In this document: positions 1 to 8,704 of the stretch, piece by piece
How positions within the stretch are numbered: position 1 is the first letter of the stretch
Layout: each line of letters begins with the position of its first letter
NCBI RefSeq assembly: GCF_014596445.1
Contig: NZ_MECL01000271.1
Span: 84,369-148,368 of the forward strand
Reading direction: 5' to 3'
From: Streptomyces sp. CBMA29
Lineage (GTDB): Bacteria; Actinomycetota; Actinomycetes; Streptomycetales; Streptomycetaceae
DNA length: 64,000 nt
Position numbers and translations under genes: made by a program
The notes under the pieces: model-generated
Seen by the model: the letters and a program-made list of their open reading frames with translations, nothing else
Databases searched by the model: none
Told to the model about the DNA's origin: nothing

Positions 1-663
1 CTCCCCGGGCGGCCCCCCGGTATTCGTGCCGACAGCTCCGGGCTCACCGAGCGGCAGCGGCGCGTCATCGAGGTCATCAGGGACTCCGTGCAGCGCCGCG
101 GATATCCGCCGTCCATGCGCGAGATCGGCCAGGCCGTCGGCCTGTCCAGCACGTCCTCGGTGGCCCACCAGCTCATGGCACTGGAGCGCAAGGGCTTTCT
201 GCGCCGCGACCCGCACCGTCCCCGCGCGTACGAGGTCCGCGGCTCCGACGGCGGCCACCCGCAGCCCACCGACACGGCGGGCAAACCCTCCGCCTCGTAC
301 GTGCCGCTCGTCGGCCGGATCGCGGCGGGCGGCCCGATCCTCGCTGAGGAGTCGGTCGAGGACGTCTTCCCGCTCCCCCGTCAACTGGTCGGCGACGGCG
401 AGCTGTTCGTGCTCAAGGTGGTCGGCGACTCGATGATCGAGGCGGCGATCTGTGACGGCGACTGGGTGACGGTACGCCGTCAGCCCGTCGCAGAGAACGG
501 GGACATCGTCGCCGCGATGCTGGACGGCGAGGCCACCGTGAAGCGCTTCAAGCGGGACAACGGCCACGTGTGGCTGCTTCCGCACAATGCGGCGTACCAG
601 CCCATCCCCGGCGACGAGGCGACGATCCTCGGCAAGGTGGTGGCGGTGCTCCGCCGGGTCTGA
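1..663 (+). CDS. lexA: LexA SOS repressor (5' truncated by window edge)
   Basis: This is the transcriptional repressor of the SOS response; it self-cleaves when activated by RecA filaments. The reading frame is open from base 1, so about the first 30-40 residues lie outside the window and 220 residues are visible. An N-terminal winged helix (GYPPSMREIGQAVGLSSTSS) contacts the SOS box. The C-terminal S24 domain has the Ala-Gly scissile bond (bases 325-330), the nucleophile Ser in GDSM (codon 430-432) and the general-base Lys in TVKRF (codon 541-543), so it should be cleavage-competent. An ATG at 88 is internal to the DNA-binding domain and is not the start. Its partner recA lies about 30 kb away in this window. 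Confidence 0.97.
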   Translation, partial: LPGRPPGIRADSSGLTERQRRVIEVIRDSVQRRGYPPSMREIGQAVGLSSTSSVAHQLMALERKGFLRRDPHRPRAYEVRGSDGGHPQPTDTAGKPSASYVPLVGRIAAGGPILAEESVEDVFPLPRQLVGDGELFVLKVVGDSMIEAAICDGDWVTVRRQPVAENGDIVAAMLDGEATVKRFKRDNGHVWLLPHNAAYQPIPGDEATILGKVVAVLRRV

Positions 664-678
664 CCGACCCCAACGACC

Positions 679-712
679 GGGCCCCGGGACCTCTGCGCCG
701 GTTCCGGGGCCC
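679..712 (+). terminator. Hairpin after lexA
   Basis: A 12-bp stem (679-690 pairing with 701-712, one G-U pair) around a 10-base loop starts 15 bases after the lexA stop codon. It has no U-run, which is usual for actinobacterial terminators. It lies between lexA and the convergent helicase gene. Confidence 0.55.
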
Positions 713-830
713 CGCCATGCCCGCTGAGCGGCCATCCTCCTGTCGGCTGAGCCGTACGACTCCCCTCGTCAGCCGCCGACCTGAAGCCCCGCCCCGGTCG
801 GCCCTGTCCCCGTCTCCTGTCCCCGCCCCG

Positions 831-2813
831 TCAGCCGACGACCGCCGCCGTCGCCGCCGCGTCGATCGCCGCCAGAGAACGCCGCACCTGATTGCGGTCC
901 GTCGTATACCAGAGGTCGGGCATCGAGGACCGCAGGAAGCTGCCGTAGCGGGCGTTGGCCAGCCGTGGATCGAGTACGGCGACCACGCCGCGGTCGCCCA
1001 TCGCCCGGATCAGCCGGCCCGCGCCCTGCGCCATCAGCAGGGCCGCGTGGGTGGCGGCGACGGCCATGAAGCCGTTGCCGCCGTGTTCCTCGACCGACTT
1101 CTGCCGGGCGCTCATCAGCGGGTCGTCCGGCCGCGGGAACGGGATCCGGTCCATCACCACCAACTGGCAGTTCACGCCCGGCACATCGACGCCCTGCCAC
1201 AGCGAGAGCGTCCCGAACAGACACGTCTTGGCGTCCTGCGAGAACGTACGGATCAGCTCACCGAGCGTCTCCTCGCCCTGGAGCAGTACCGGGTGGTCCA
1301 GGCGGCCCCGCATGGCCTCCGCGGCGGCCTGGGCGCCGCGCATGGACGAGAACAGCCCGAGGGTACGGCCGCCGGCCGCCTCGATCAGCTCGGCGAGTTC
1401 GTCGAGCATGTCCTCGCGGTTGCTGTCCCTGCCGGGCTGGTTGAGGTGCCTGGCGACGTAGAGGATGCCCTGCTTGCGGTAGTCGAAGGGCGAGCCGACG
1501 TCGATGCCCTTCCACTGCGGGACGTCCTCGCCCTCGGTGCCCTCGGGGGCCAGGCCGAGCGAGGCGGCCACCCCGTTGAAGTCGCCGCCCAGCTTGAGGG
1601 TGGCGGAGGTGAGCACCACCGAGCGCTCGGTGAAGAGCTTCTCGCGCAGCAGTCCGGACACGCTCAGCGGGGCGACCCGCAGCGAGGCCCCGTACCGGTC
1701 GTGCCGCTCGCACCACACCACGTCGAACTCGGAGCCGAGCACCAGCCGCTCGCTGACCTCGTGGATGTGCTCCACCGCGGCGAGGGCCTGCTTGCGGACC
1801 GCGTCCTCGTCCTGCACGGACTTGTCGCGGGTGTCGCCGATGGCGGTGATGACCTGGCGGCAGGCGTCACGCAGCGCCGCGAGGACGTACCCCAGATCCT
1901 CGGGGATCTCCTCCAGGCGTCCCGGCAGGGCCAGCTCCATCACGCGCTCGAAGCCTTCGGCAGCGGTGAGCAGGGCGTCCGCGGCCTTCTCGTTGACCAG
2001 CCGGGACGCGCGCTTGACCGCGCGGTTGACGGCGCCCGGGGACAGCTCGCCGGTGGCGGCCCCGGTGACGCGGGAGACCAGTTCGTGCGCCTCGTCGATG
2101 ATCAGGACCTCATGGCCCGGCAGGACCGGGGCGCCCTCGATGGCGTCGATCGCCAGCAGCGCGTGGTTGGTGACCACCACGTCGGCCAGTTTGGCGCGCT
2201 CGCGGGCGGCCTCGGCGAAGCACTCGGCGCCGTAGGCGCACTTGGTGGCACCCAGACACTCGCGCGAGGTGACCGACACCTGGCTCCAGGCGCGGTCAGA
2301 GACGCCGGGAGTGAGGCCGTCCCGGTCGCCGGTCTCGGTCTCGTCGGCCCAGTCGCGCAGGCGCAGCAGGTCCTGGCCGAGCTTGCTGGTCGGCGCGGCG
2401 GCCTCGAAGGGGTCGAAGAGACCGTCCGCCTCGTCCTGCGGCACGCCCTCGTGCAGGCGGTGCAGGCACAGGTAGTTGGAACGGCCCTTGAGCATCGCGT
2501 ACTGCGGCTCACGGCGCAGCAGCTGCTTCAGCGCGTCGACGGTGCGCGGCAGGTCGCGCTCGACGAGCTGGCGCTGGAGCGCGAGGGTGGCGGTGGCCAC
2601 CACCACGCGCTCGCCGTGGGCGAGCGCGGGCACCAGATAGCCGAGCGATTTTCCGGTGCCGGTACCGGCCTGGACGAGCAGATGGGACTGGTCGTCCACG
2701 GCGGCCTCGACGGCTTGGGCCATGGTGACCTGACCGGCCCGCTCGACACCTCCGACGGCGGTGACGGCGGCGTGCAGCAGGTCGGTGAGCGCGGGTGGGG
2801 GCGTGGCAGTCAT
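831..2813 (-). CDS. dinG: ATP-dependent DNA helicase, DinG/XPD-type iron-sulfur family
   Basis: This is a superfamily 2 helicase expected to unwind DNA 5'-3' and to clear forks, D-loops or R-loops during repair. The 660-residue protein has a Walker A motif (AGTGTGKS, residues 49-56) and a DEAH box (residues 240-243). Four cysteines (116, 186, 192, 198) lie between motifs I and II, where XPD/DinG proteins hold a 4Fe-4S cluster. The C-terminal half carries the helicase motifs including GRLIR near residue 605. It converges on lexA, consistent with a repair role, but I see no SOS box in front of it. There is no Shine-Dalgarno before the ATG, so translation may be leaderless. Whether it is the orthologue of E. 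coli DinG or of YoaA cannot be decided here. Confidence 0.93.
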   Translation of the reverse strand: MTATPPPALTDLLHAAVTAVGGVERAGQVTMAQAVEAAVDDQSHLLVQAGTGTGKSLGYLVPALAHGERVVVATATLALQRQLVERDLPRTVDALKQLLRREPQYAMLKGRSNYLCLHRLHEGVPQDEADGLFDPFEAAAPTSKLGQDLLRLRDWADETETGDRDGLTPGVSDRAWSQVSVTSRECLGATKCAYGAECFAEAARERAKLADVVVTNHALLAIDAIEGAPVLPGHEVLIIDEAHELVSRVTGAATGELSPGAVNRAVKRASRLVNEKAADALLTAAEGFERVMELALPGRLEEIPEDLGYVLAALRDACRQVITAIGDTRDKSVQDEDAVRKQALAAVEHIHEVSERLVLGSEFDVVWCERHDRYGASLRVAPLSVSGLLREKLFTERSVVLTSATLKLGGDFNGVAASLGLAPEGTEGEDVPQWKGIDVGSPFDYRKQGILYVARHLNQPGRDSNREDMLDELAELIEAAGGRTLGLFSSMRGAQAAAEAMRGRLDHPVLLQGEETLGELIRTFSQDAKTCLFGTLSLWQGVDVPGVNCQLVVMDRIPFPRPDDPLMSARQKSVEEHGGNGFMAVAATHAALLMAQGAGRLIRAMGDRGVVAVLDPRLANARYGSFLRSSMPDLWYTTDRNQVRRSLAAIDAAATAAVVG

Positions 2814-2904
2814 AGGGAGGCAAGCCTAGAGGGCCGCACTGACATCGCCGTCCGCGCCGGGCGCCGCGGATCGTTCCGGTCGGGCGGTGATAGCTTCTGG
2901 ACAC

Positions 2905-4074
2905 ATGCCGTTCGAGCGCCGCCTGACTCTGGATGCCTCCGCCGCGGAATATGTGATCGACGTCGCGAATGTGGTGCGTGAACCGGCGCTCGGCGGGGAA
3001 CGGGCGGCGGATCTGGCCCGGTTGTCGGGTCTGCTGGACGCGCTGGCGGAGTTCACCCGCGATCCCGCCGTCCAGGTGTACGCGATCACCGACCGCTCCC
3101 TGCTGACCGACGGCCGTCTGACGCCCGAGGAGCGGCAGGGCCTGGACCGCTGGTATCTCGAAGGGCTGCTGGAGGTCCTGCCGCGGGCGGACGACCGCAT
3201 CCTGGAGCTGGCCGACGCGCTGGAGTTGCGGGTGGTCAGCGCGGACAATTTCCTGGACTTCCACCGCGCCTATCCGTGGATTCCCGGCAACCGGGACCGT
3301 TTCCTGCGGCCCTTCCTCAATCCGGACGGTGTGATCGGCGTACGGCCGCGGATCATGCCGGTGCCTCCCGAGTGGCAGGTCTCCCGCAAGGAGGAGGAAG
3401 GGCTGCTCCTGGAGGCGGGCGTGTACCGGCGCTGGGACCGGTCGGCCCACCGGGCGGTGCTCAGCCGTGACTGGCGCTGTCCCGAGGCCGACTGCCCGCT
3501 GTTCGGTTCCGCCAGCCGGCCGAGTACCGCCCTCCCCCGCCGCCGTAAATCCCAGGTTCTCTGCCCGACGCACGGACTGCCCCTGGCGGACGCGGGTCCC
3601 CGTCCGTCCCGCGCCCAGGTGAAGGTGGTCATGGACGGGACGGTGCGGGGCCGCTTCATAGTGACGGCGGGCGAGCCGCTCGCGGTCGGCCGGGCGCCCG
3701 CCGACGGCGGTGTCGTGCTCGGCACCTGGATCGACGACACCGAGGTCGAGTCGGTGAGCCGCACCCATGTGATGGTCAGTTACGACGGCACAGGGCTGAG
3801 CGTGGTGGACGAGCGCAGTGCGAACGGCACCTGGGTGCGGCGCCGCCGCCCGGCCGGTGACGAGCTGGTGCCGCTGCCGCACGGCGCGCTGTGGCATCTG
3901 CGCCAGGGTGATTCCGTCGTCCTGCACGAACGGCTGGAACTGCTGCCCAGCGGCCGTCAGTTCGTTTTCGAGGAGGACCCGGCGGAAGGTACCGTCGGAC
4001 CGCGGGTGAGCGCGGACGCGGCGGGTCCCACCATGATGGCCGTACCGTGGCCGCCGGGGCAGGCGCCCGGGTGA
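2905..4074 (+). CDS. Predicted NYN/PIN-type nuclease fused to an FHA domain
   Basis: The 389-residue protein begins with a domain whose spaced acidic residues resemble NYN/PIN nucleases: IDVANVV (Asp19, Asn22), ITD (Asp63) and SADNFLDF (Asp114, Asp118). A Cys-rich patch (CPEADC, then CPTH, residues 185-225) could bind zinc. A forkhead-associated domain follows from about residue 245, with GR, the phosphothreonine-binding SRTH and the NGTW motif. I infer an RNA-processing or RNA-degrading enzyme directed by Ser/Thr phosphorylation. It sits 39 bases upstream of a Ser/Thr kinase on the same strand. I chose the ATG at 2905 because a TAGCTT -10-like element lies 8 bases before it, suggesting a leaderless transcript; a GTG at 2887 would add six residues. 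The nuclease assignment is by motif reading only. Confidence 0.75.
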   Translation: MPFERRLTLDASAAEYVIDVANVVREPALGGERAADLARLSGLLDALAEFTRDPAVQVYAITDRSLLTDGRLTPEERQGLDRWYLEGLLEVLPRADDRILELADALELRVVSADNFLDFHRAYPWIPGNRDRFLRPFLNPDGVIGVRPRIMPVPPEWQVSRKEEEGLLLEAGVYRRWDRSAHRAVLSRDWRCPEADCPLFGSASRPSTALPRRRKSQVLCPTHGLPLADAGPRPSRAQVKVVMDGTVRGRFIVTAGEPLAVGRAPADGGVVLGTWIDDTEVESVSRTHVMVSYDGTGLSVVDERSANGTWVRRRRPAGDELVPLPHGALWHLRQGDSVVLHERLELLPSGRQFVFEEDPAEGTVGPRVSADAAGPTMMAVPWPPGQAPG

Positions 4075-4113
4075 ACCGGGCCGCGACGGCGAACGAGCGG
4101 GGACGAGGACGAC

Positions 4114-5313
4114 GTGTCGGGGGAGATCGGGATCGGTACGGTCCTCAGCGACCGGTACCTCCTGGAGGAGTCGCTGGGCGGCGGCGGGTACGGGCAGGTC
4201 TACGCGGCTCTCGACCGGAGTCTCGGGCGGCGCGTCGCGGTGAAGGTGCTGACGCTGCACGCCGATTGGGGTGACGGCGAGCGTGACGAGCGCCAGGGCC
4301 GGTTCCGCAGGGAGGCGATGGCCGCCGCCGCGCTGAGCCATCCCAATGTGGCCACCGTCCATGACGCGGGCGAAGACCGGGGCAGGCCGTTCATCGTCAT
4401 GGAATTGCTGCGCGGCGCAGACTTCCGCCAAGTGCTGCTGGACCGCGGCGGACTGCCGGTGACCGATGTCATCGCCTATGGCGCTCAGATCAGCGCCGGG
4501 CTGCGGCACGCGCATGAGCGCGGGCTCGTCCACCGGGACATCAAGCCGGAGAATCTGATGCTTCTCCCGGACGGCGTCGTCAAGATCTGCGACTTCGGCC
4601 TGGTGGCGCACCGCGACGACAGCGCCACCCGGTACACCGACCCGCGGGCGGTCATGGGCTCACCGCCGTACTTCTCGCCCGAGCAGGCGCGCGGCGCCGA
4701 GGTGACCGCGCGGTCCGACCTCTATTCGCTCGGCTGCGTGCTGTACGCGATGCTCGCCGAGGGGCCGCCCTTCTCGGCCGGGACGTCCGTGGGATACGCG
4801 TACATGCACGTCCACGAGACGCCGGAGCCTATCGAGCTGCGGCGTCCCGAGGTACCCGCCGGACTCGCGCGCCTGGTGCACCGGATGCTGGCCAAGAAGC
4901 CGGACGACCGGCCCGCCGACGCCGGGGAGGTGGCCGAGCGGCTGCGTGCGCTGATGCGGCCCGCTCCCGTACGGCGCAGTCCCACGGTGCTGGACCGGAG
5001 CGCCGGCCATGTGCTGTGGGCGCTGCTGGAGGACGCCGAGGGGCTGCTCGCCGCGGACCGGTTCACCGACGCGGACGAGCGCTACTGGCAGGCGCTCCAG
5101 CACATCACGCGCCAGGGTGCGGAAAACGAGGCCGCGCCATTCGCGGCCCTTTTCGGCAGGGCACGGGCCCTGGAGGGTCTGAACGGCACGGCCGCCGTCG
5201 TCCGCCGCTTCGAGGAACTGTCGGCCGACGCCGCGGAGGCGCTGGGCCCCGAGCACCCGCTGGCTCGTTGTATCGCCGCCTATGCGGAGGTCAGAGCAGT
5301 ACGCGGACGGTGA
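4114..5313 (+). CDS. Soluble Hanks-type Ser/Thr protein kinase
   Basis: This is a 399-residue eukaryotic-like protein kinase with all the core motifs: glycine loop GGGGYG (22-27), VAVK lysine 44, catalytic HRDIKPEN (140-147), DFG (160-162) and SPE in the activation segment. No transmembrane segment or PASTA domain follows. Instead there is a helical C-terminal region of about 120 residues that looks TPR-like, so the kinase is probably cytoplasmic and scaffolded. It follows the NYN-FHA gene at 39 bases and overlaps the opposite-strand FHA gene by 23 bases. The likely substrates are proteins recognised by these FHA domains. The start is GTG with a weak GAGGA at 4105-4109. Confidence 0.93.
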   Translation: MSGEIGIGTVLSDRYLLEESLGGGGYGQVYAALDRSLGRRVAVKVLTLHADWGDGERDERQGRFRREAMAAAALSHPNVATVHDAGEDRGRPFIVMELLRGADFRQVLLDRGGLPVTDVIAYGAQISAGLRHAHERGLVHRDIKPENLMLLPDGVVKICDFGLVAHRDDSATRYTDPRAVMGSPPYFSPEQARGAEVTARSDLYSLGCVLYAMLAEGPPFSAGTSVGYAYMHVHETPEPIELRRPEVPAGLARLVHRMLAKKPDDRPADAGEVAERLRALMRPAPVRRSPTVLDRSAGHVLWALLEDAEGLLAADRFTDADERYWQALQHITRQGAENEAAPFAALFGRARALEGLNGTAAVVRRFEELSADAAEALGPEHPLARCIAAYAEVRAVRGR

Positions 5314-5884
5314 CGTCGGCGGCGAGCCGAAGAGTGTCGCCGGGGCGTACGGACGCCCGCTCGCCGGGCGCGAGCCGGTAGCCGTGGACGAAGGTGCCGT
5401 TCGTGGAGCTCTCGTCGGAGATCCAGGCGGAGCCGTCGGGCTCGACCCCGACCGTGGCGTGGATACGGGACAGATTGTCGTGCGCGGCGAGGAAGGGCAC
5501 GGCGGGGCAGTACTTCGGGTCGCGGCCGAGCCGGATCGAGTTGCCCGGCTCCACCGGGACGATCTCACCGCTGGGGAACCGCAGTCTCAACGCCCGCGGC
5601 GGTGCGTCCCTGCGGGTCTCCAGGGGGCGGGGCAGCGCTCCGGGGATCACGTTGATCACGCGGGTGTGTTCGGAGTCGGCGCCGTGGGTACTCGGCAGCA
5701 GGGCGGTCGGTTCCGGGGGTGCCTCGGGGGCTGCTCCCTGTGGCGGGGTCTGCGTGACGCGGGCCGCGGCCACCAGCGAGAAGGGCACGAAGCAGCCCTG
5801 GCAGAGCAGTTGTCCCGGCCGCACGGCCGTACCGCACTCCGGGCAGGGCTCGGCGCCCGCTGCCTCCCGCATGCCCGCCCCCAC
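5291..5884 (-). CDS. Zinc-ribbon FHA-domain protein
   Basis: The 197-residue protein has an N-terminal zinc ribbon (CPEC near residue 14, CQGC near residue 28) followed by a proline/alanine-rich linker. A C-terminal FHA domain (about residues 95-195) carries LGRD, the phosphothreonine-binding SRIH and the STNGT motif. It probably docks a phosphorylated partner, plausibly the kinase encoded on the other strand, with whose 3' end it overlaps by 23 bases (tail-to-tail). An ATG at 5872 is an alternative start that would remove four residues. No enzymatic domain is visible. Confidence 0.88.
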   Translation of the reverse strand: MGAGMREAAGAEPCPECGTAVRPGQLLCQGCFVPFSLVAAARVTQTPPQGAAPEAPPEPTALLPSTHGADSEHTRVINVIPGALPRPLETRRDAPPRALRLRFPSGEIVPVEPGNSIRLGRDPKYCPAVPFLAAHDNLSRIHATVGVEPDGSAWISDESSTNGTFVHGYRLAPGERASVRPGDTLRLAADVTVRVLL

Positions 5885-5897
5885 CTTTCCGCGGTGA

Positions 5898-5940
5898 TTC
5901 CCGTACGCGTTCCGTACGCGTTCCGTACGGGATTCCGTAC
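5898..5940 (-). repeat. Four phased CCGTAC repeats upstream of the FHA gene
   Basis: The hexamer CCGTAC occurs four times, mostly within TTCCGTAC, spaced 11-12 bases apart, that is about one helical turn. The inner copies contain the palindrome CGTACG. The block lies 14-56 bases upstream of the leftward zinc-ribbon FHA gene and 45-87 bases downstream of the siderophore synthetase stop. It could be a cooperative operator, or a simple tandem duplication. Confidence 0.5.
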
Positions 5941-5984
5941 CGGGTCCCCGTGCTCGGATCGTATCGGCTCGGTCGCGGCGCCCT

Positions 5985-7751
5985 TCAGGGACGGGGAAGG
6001 CGGAGGGGATTGGCGACCGTGCCGTGCACGGCGGCGTGCGGGCGCTGCGACCGGTCGCGGTAGCCGTCGAGGTGCAGCCGGTTGCGGTTGAGGCAGAGCC
6101 GGTCGATGCGGGGCGTAAGGAGGTCGAAGGCGGCGAAACGTTCCTTGAGTTCGGGAAAGCGCTCCTGATGGCGGATGATCTCGTCCCGCACCAGGGTCCA
6201 GAATTCGGCTTCGGGCACGTTCAGTTGTGCTTCGCACAGGGGCGCGAGATAGCGCAGGACGCCGATGAAGAGTCCCGCGTGGATGAACTGGGTGAGAAAT
6301 TCGGGCCGTTCGGTGAGCAGTACCCGGCGTACGTCGTCCGGCATGCCGTCGTGTTCGGGCAGCGGGTCCGCGGAAACGTTGATGTCGTCGACGAAGTCCT
6401 TCACCGCGAGGCGTACCGGGATGTCGTGCTCGTCGTAGACCACGATGGTGTTCTCGCCGTGCGGGGAGAAAACCGTGCCGTATTGGTAGAGAAAACGCAG
6501 CAGGGGCGGCAGCAACGCCGCGAAGAGATGGCGCAGCCATACGCGGGGCGCGAGACCGGACCGGTCGACGAGTTCGGCGGTGAAAGATCGCCCGTTCGGG
6601 TCGGTGTGCAGCAGCGCGGCGAGGGTACGGGCGTGCTCTCCCGGTTCCAGGTGGGCGGCCAGCGGCTCGCGCCAGATGCAGCCGAGCAGTTCGCGGTACT
6701 GGTACGGGACGGTGGGCAGCCGGTTGTACTGCGGGTGTTCGACGGTGACGGAGGCGACCTCGCCGAGCAGGATCACCCGGGTCTCGTCCCGTAGGAAGGG
6801 GTCGGCGTCCCGCAGTTCCCGCACCCAGGCAGTGACGGCCGGTGCGGCCAGCGTGCGTTCGGTGGGAAGGCCGCGCCAGACGAGGGTGTTGAGGACGGAC
6901 AGCGGGAGCTTGACGGTGCGCCGGTGCGGGCGGCTGGTGTTGAGGAAGGTGCGGATCGACTGCTGGGGCAGCCGCAGGTCGTTGTCAGTGGTGAGGTGGA
7001 GGATGGATCCGTCGCTGATCGCGGGGGCGAAGAGCGGCGCGATCACCTGGTCCCACTGCCAGGGGTGGACGGGCAGCAGCAGGTAGTCGGCTGGGTCGCG
7101 GTTCCGGTCGGCGATGGTGTGCCGGAAGGTGTCGAGGATGCCGGGGGTGAGCTCTTCGGCGTAGAGGAGATCGGGGGTGGCGAGCGTGGAGATACCGCGG
7201 TACTGGGCGAGGTCGCGGTGTACGGCGATCCAGGGCAGGCGCTGCGGCTTGCGTGCCTCGGGTGCCCAACGGGCGGCGTCGGCGGCGGAGAAGCCGATAC
7301 GTCCCTTGTTGGCGACCAGCCAGGGGTGGCCGGTCTGGTGGCCTTCGAGGTCGGCGTAGTCCAGGTCGGCGAGTTCGGCCGCCGTCAGCGCGGTGCTGTC
7401 GAGCCGCACGTCGGCGCGGAGCGTCGCGAGGAGTTCCTGGATCAGGTGCCCTGTGGTGTCGCCGCTCAGGCCGAGCACGCTCTCGTGGCCGTGGAGCAGG
7501 AAGTGCAGCGGGTCACCGGTCGGCGTGATGCTGTCCGCGTCCACGTACCAACTGCCGTACGCGCCGCGCCGGGCACGGAAGCGGTAGGTCACGTCCGGGC
7601 TGAGCCGTAGCCGGTACGCGGTCGGGCCCTCGGCGGGCTCCGGCTCGGGGACGATCACCTCCTCGTACGCGAACTCGGCGAGCATCTTGGCCAGCAGGCG
7701 CCTGGCCGCGTGCTGCCAGACGGCGGAGTCGGGAGCGGAAGGGGTGAGCAC
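5985..7751 (-). CDS. IucA/IucC-family NIS siderophore synthetase (distal gene)
   Basis: This is a nucleotide-dependent synthetase that joins a carboxylate (citrate or succinyl type) to an amine or alcohol during non-NRPS siderophore assembly. The 588-residue length is normal for the family. Family motifs are VHPWQWD, SPHGENT and the KDFVDD segment near the C terminus, which together form the ATP and carboxylate pocket. I chose GTG at 7751 because AGGAG lies 7 bases upstream; the open frame further 5' overlaps the acyltransferase and lacks family similarity. It is the last gene of the leftward siderophore operon. Sequence reading alone cannot assign it to type A, B or C. Confidence 0.92.
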   Translation of the reverse strand: MLTPSAPDSAVWQHAARRLLAKMLAEFAYEEVIVPEPEPAEGPTAYRLRLSPDVTYRFRARRGAYGSWYVDADSITPTGDPLHFLLHGHESVLGLSGDTTGHLIQELLATLRADVRLDSTALTAAELADLDYADLEGHQTGHPWLVANKGRIGFSAADAARWAPEARKPQRLPWIAVHRDLAQYRGISTLATPDLLYAEELTPGILDTFRHTIADRNRDPADYLLLPVHPWQWDQVIAPLFAPAISDGSILHLTTDNDLRLPQQSIRTFLNTSRPHRRTVKLPLSVLNTLVWRGLPTERTLAAPAVTAWVRELRDADPFLRDETRVILLGEVASVTVEHPQYNRLPTVPYQYRELLGCIWREPLAAHLEPGEHARTLAALLHTDPNGRSFTAELVDRSGLAPRVWLRHLFAALLPPLLRFLYQYGTVFSPHGENTIVVYDEHDIPVRLAVKDFVDDINVSADPLPEHDGMPDDVRRVLLTERPEFLTQFIHAGLFIGVLRYLAPLCEAQLNVPEAEFWTLVRDEIIRHQERFPELKERFAAFDLLTPRIDRLCLNRNRLHLDGYRDRSQRPHAAVHGTVANPLRLPRP

Positions 7752-7876
7752 AGTGGGGCTCCTGCGGTGGGGACCTGGTGACCTGGAAGGCAGGGGTGAG
7801 GAGGGTTCGGGGAACCGCCGTCGCGGCAGCCGCCCGAAGGACGCGGTGTCGGGCGCGCAGGCGCTGCCGGCCGGGC

Positions 7877-8581
7877 TCAGAGCCGGTGGCGCAGGGAACG
7901 GTCGCGGATCATGAGGGCCGCCCGCTTGCCGGGCAGTTCGAGTTCCGCGGACAGGCGGAAACCCGCCGTGAGGAAGGCCGCGACGGAAGGAGTGTTGCGC
8001 AGGTCGGGCTCCGCGATCACGCGTGGGCAGCCGGGGCGGTGGTCGAGGATGATGTCGCACACGGCGCGCAGCAGTGTGCCGCCGAGGCCGCGTGCCCGGT
8101 CGGCGACGCCGCCGATGAGCAGGTGGACGCCGATGTCGTGCGGCCGGGCCGGGTAGAAGCGGGCGACCGGGTCCAGATCGGCGCTGTAGATCTCCCAGTA
8201 GCTCATCGGGGTGCCGTCCAGCACGCCGAGGCAGGGCACGCTGCGTCCGTCGCCCTCGGTCTGGCCGCGCAGGTGCCGCTCGGTGACGCGCTCGTCGCCG
8301 GCCAGTTCCCAGAATTCGGCGACGGCCGGGTCGTTCATCCAGCGGGTGAGCAGCGGCAGGTCACGCTCGACGCGGACCGGCACCAGCCGGAAGGAGCCTG
8401 CGGGGGTCTCGACGGCCGGCCAGGAGGCGGCCGCGCCGAGGAGTCCGGGCCTCGCGGCGCCAGCCGGGTCCTGGGCGTCCGGTTCGGCGGCGTCGAACGC
8501 CGTCGCGGCGAAGAGGGCCAGGACCTCGGGCGGCAGCTTCAGGTCGAGGGTGTCCTCGGTACTGGAATCGGCGGGTGTCAC
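7877..8581 (-). CDS. GNAT acyltransferase of the siderophore operon (IucB/RhbD-like)
   Basis: The 234-residue protein resembles the acetyltransferase family used in hydroxamate siderophore pathways (IucB, RhbD, MbtK type). It has a variable N-terminal 60 residues, then the GNAT fold with the RARGLGGTLL acetyl-CoA-binding loop and the RVIAEPDLRNTPS segment. It is expected to acylate the amino group of the diamine precursor. The start is GTG with AAGGAG 6 bases upstream. It sits between the two IucA/IucC genes, 123 bases after the first and 125 bases before the second. There is no amine N-hydroxylase nearby to make the usual hydroxylamine acceptor. Confidence 0.88.
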   Translation of the reverse strand: MTPADSSTEDTLDLKLPPEVLALFAATAFDAAEPDAQDPAGAARPGLLGAAASWPAVETPAGSFRLVPVRVERDLPLLTRWMNDPAVAEFWELAGDERVTERHLRGQTEGDGRSVPCLGVLDGTPMSYWEIYSADLDPVARFYPARPHDIGVHLLIGGVADRARGLGGTLLRAVCDIILDHRPGCPRVIAEPDLRNTPSVAAFLTAGFRLSAELELPGKRAALMIRDRSLRHRL

Positions 8582-8704
8582 GGAAGCTCCTTCCTCTCCT
8601 GAGCGGGGTCAGGTCCTGGTCGGGGTCCGGGCCGGTTCCCGGCGGGGATCCGGCACGGATCCGAGGGCGAGGACCGGGGACGGGCGCGCGGTCGGACCGT
8701 GCGC

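Noticed and set aside
570..2981. 803-codon plus-strand open frame over the dinG region
   Set aside because: It is antisense to the helicase gene, has shadow composition (Arg/Gly/His-rich) and no family motifs.
7752..8060. N-terminal extension of the distal siderophore synthetase
   Set aside because: It overlaps the acyltransferase gene in another frame and shows no family similarity; AGGAG-GTG at 7751 fits.
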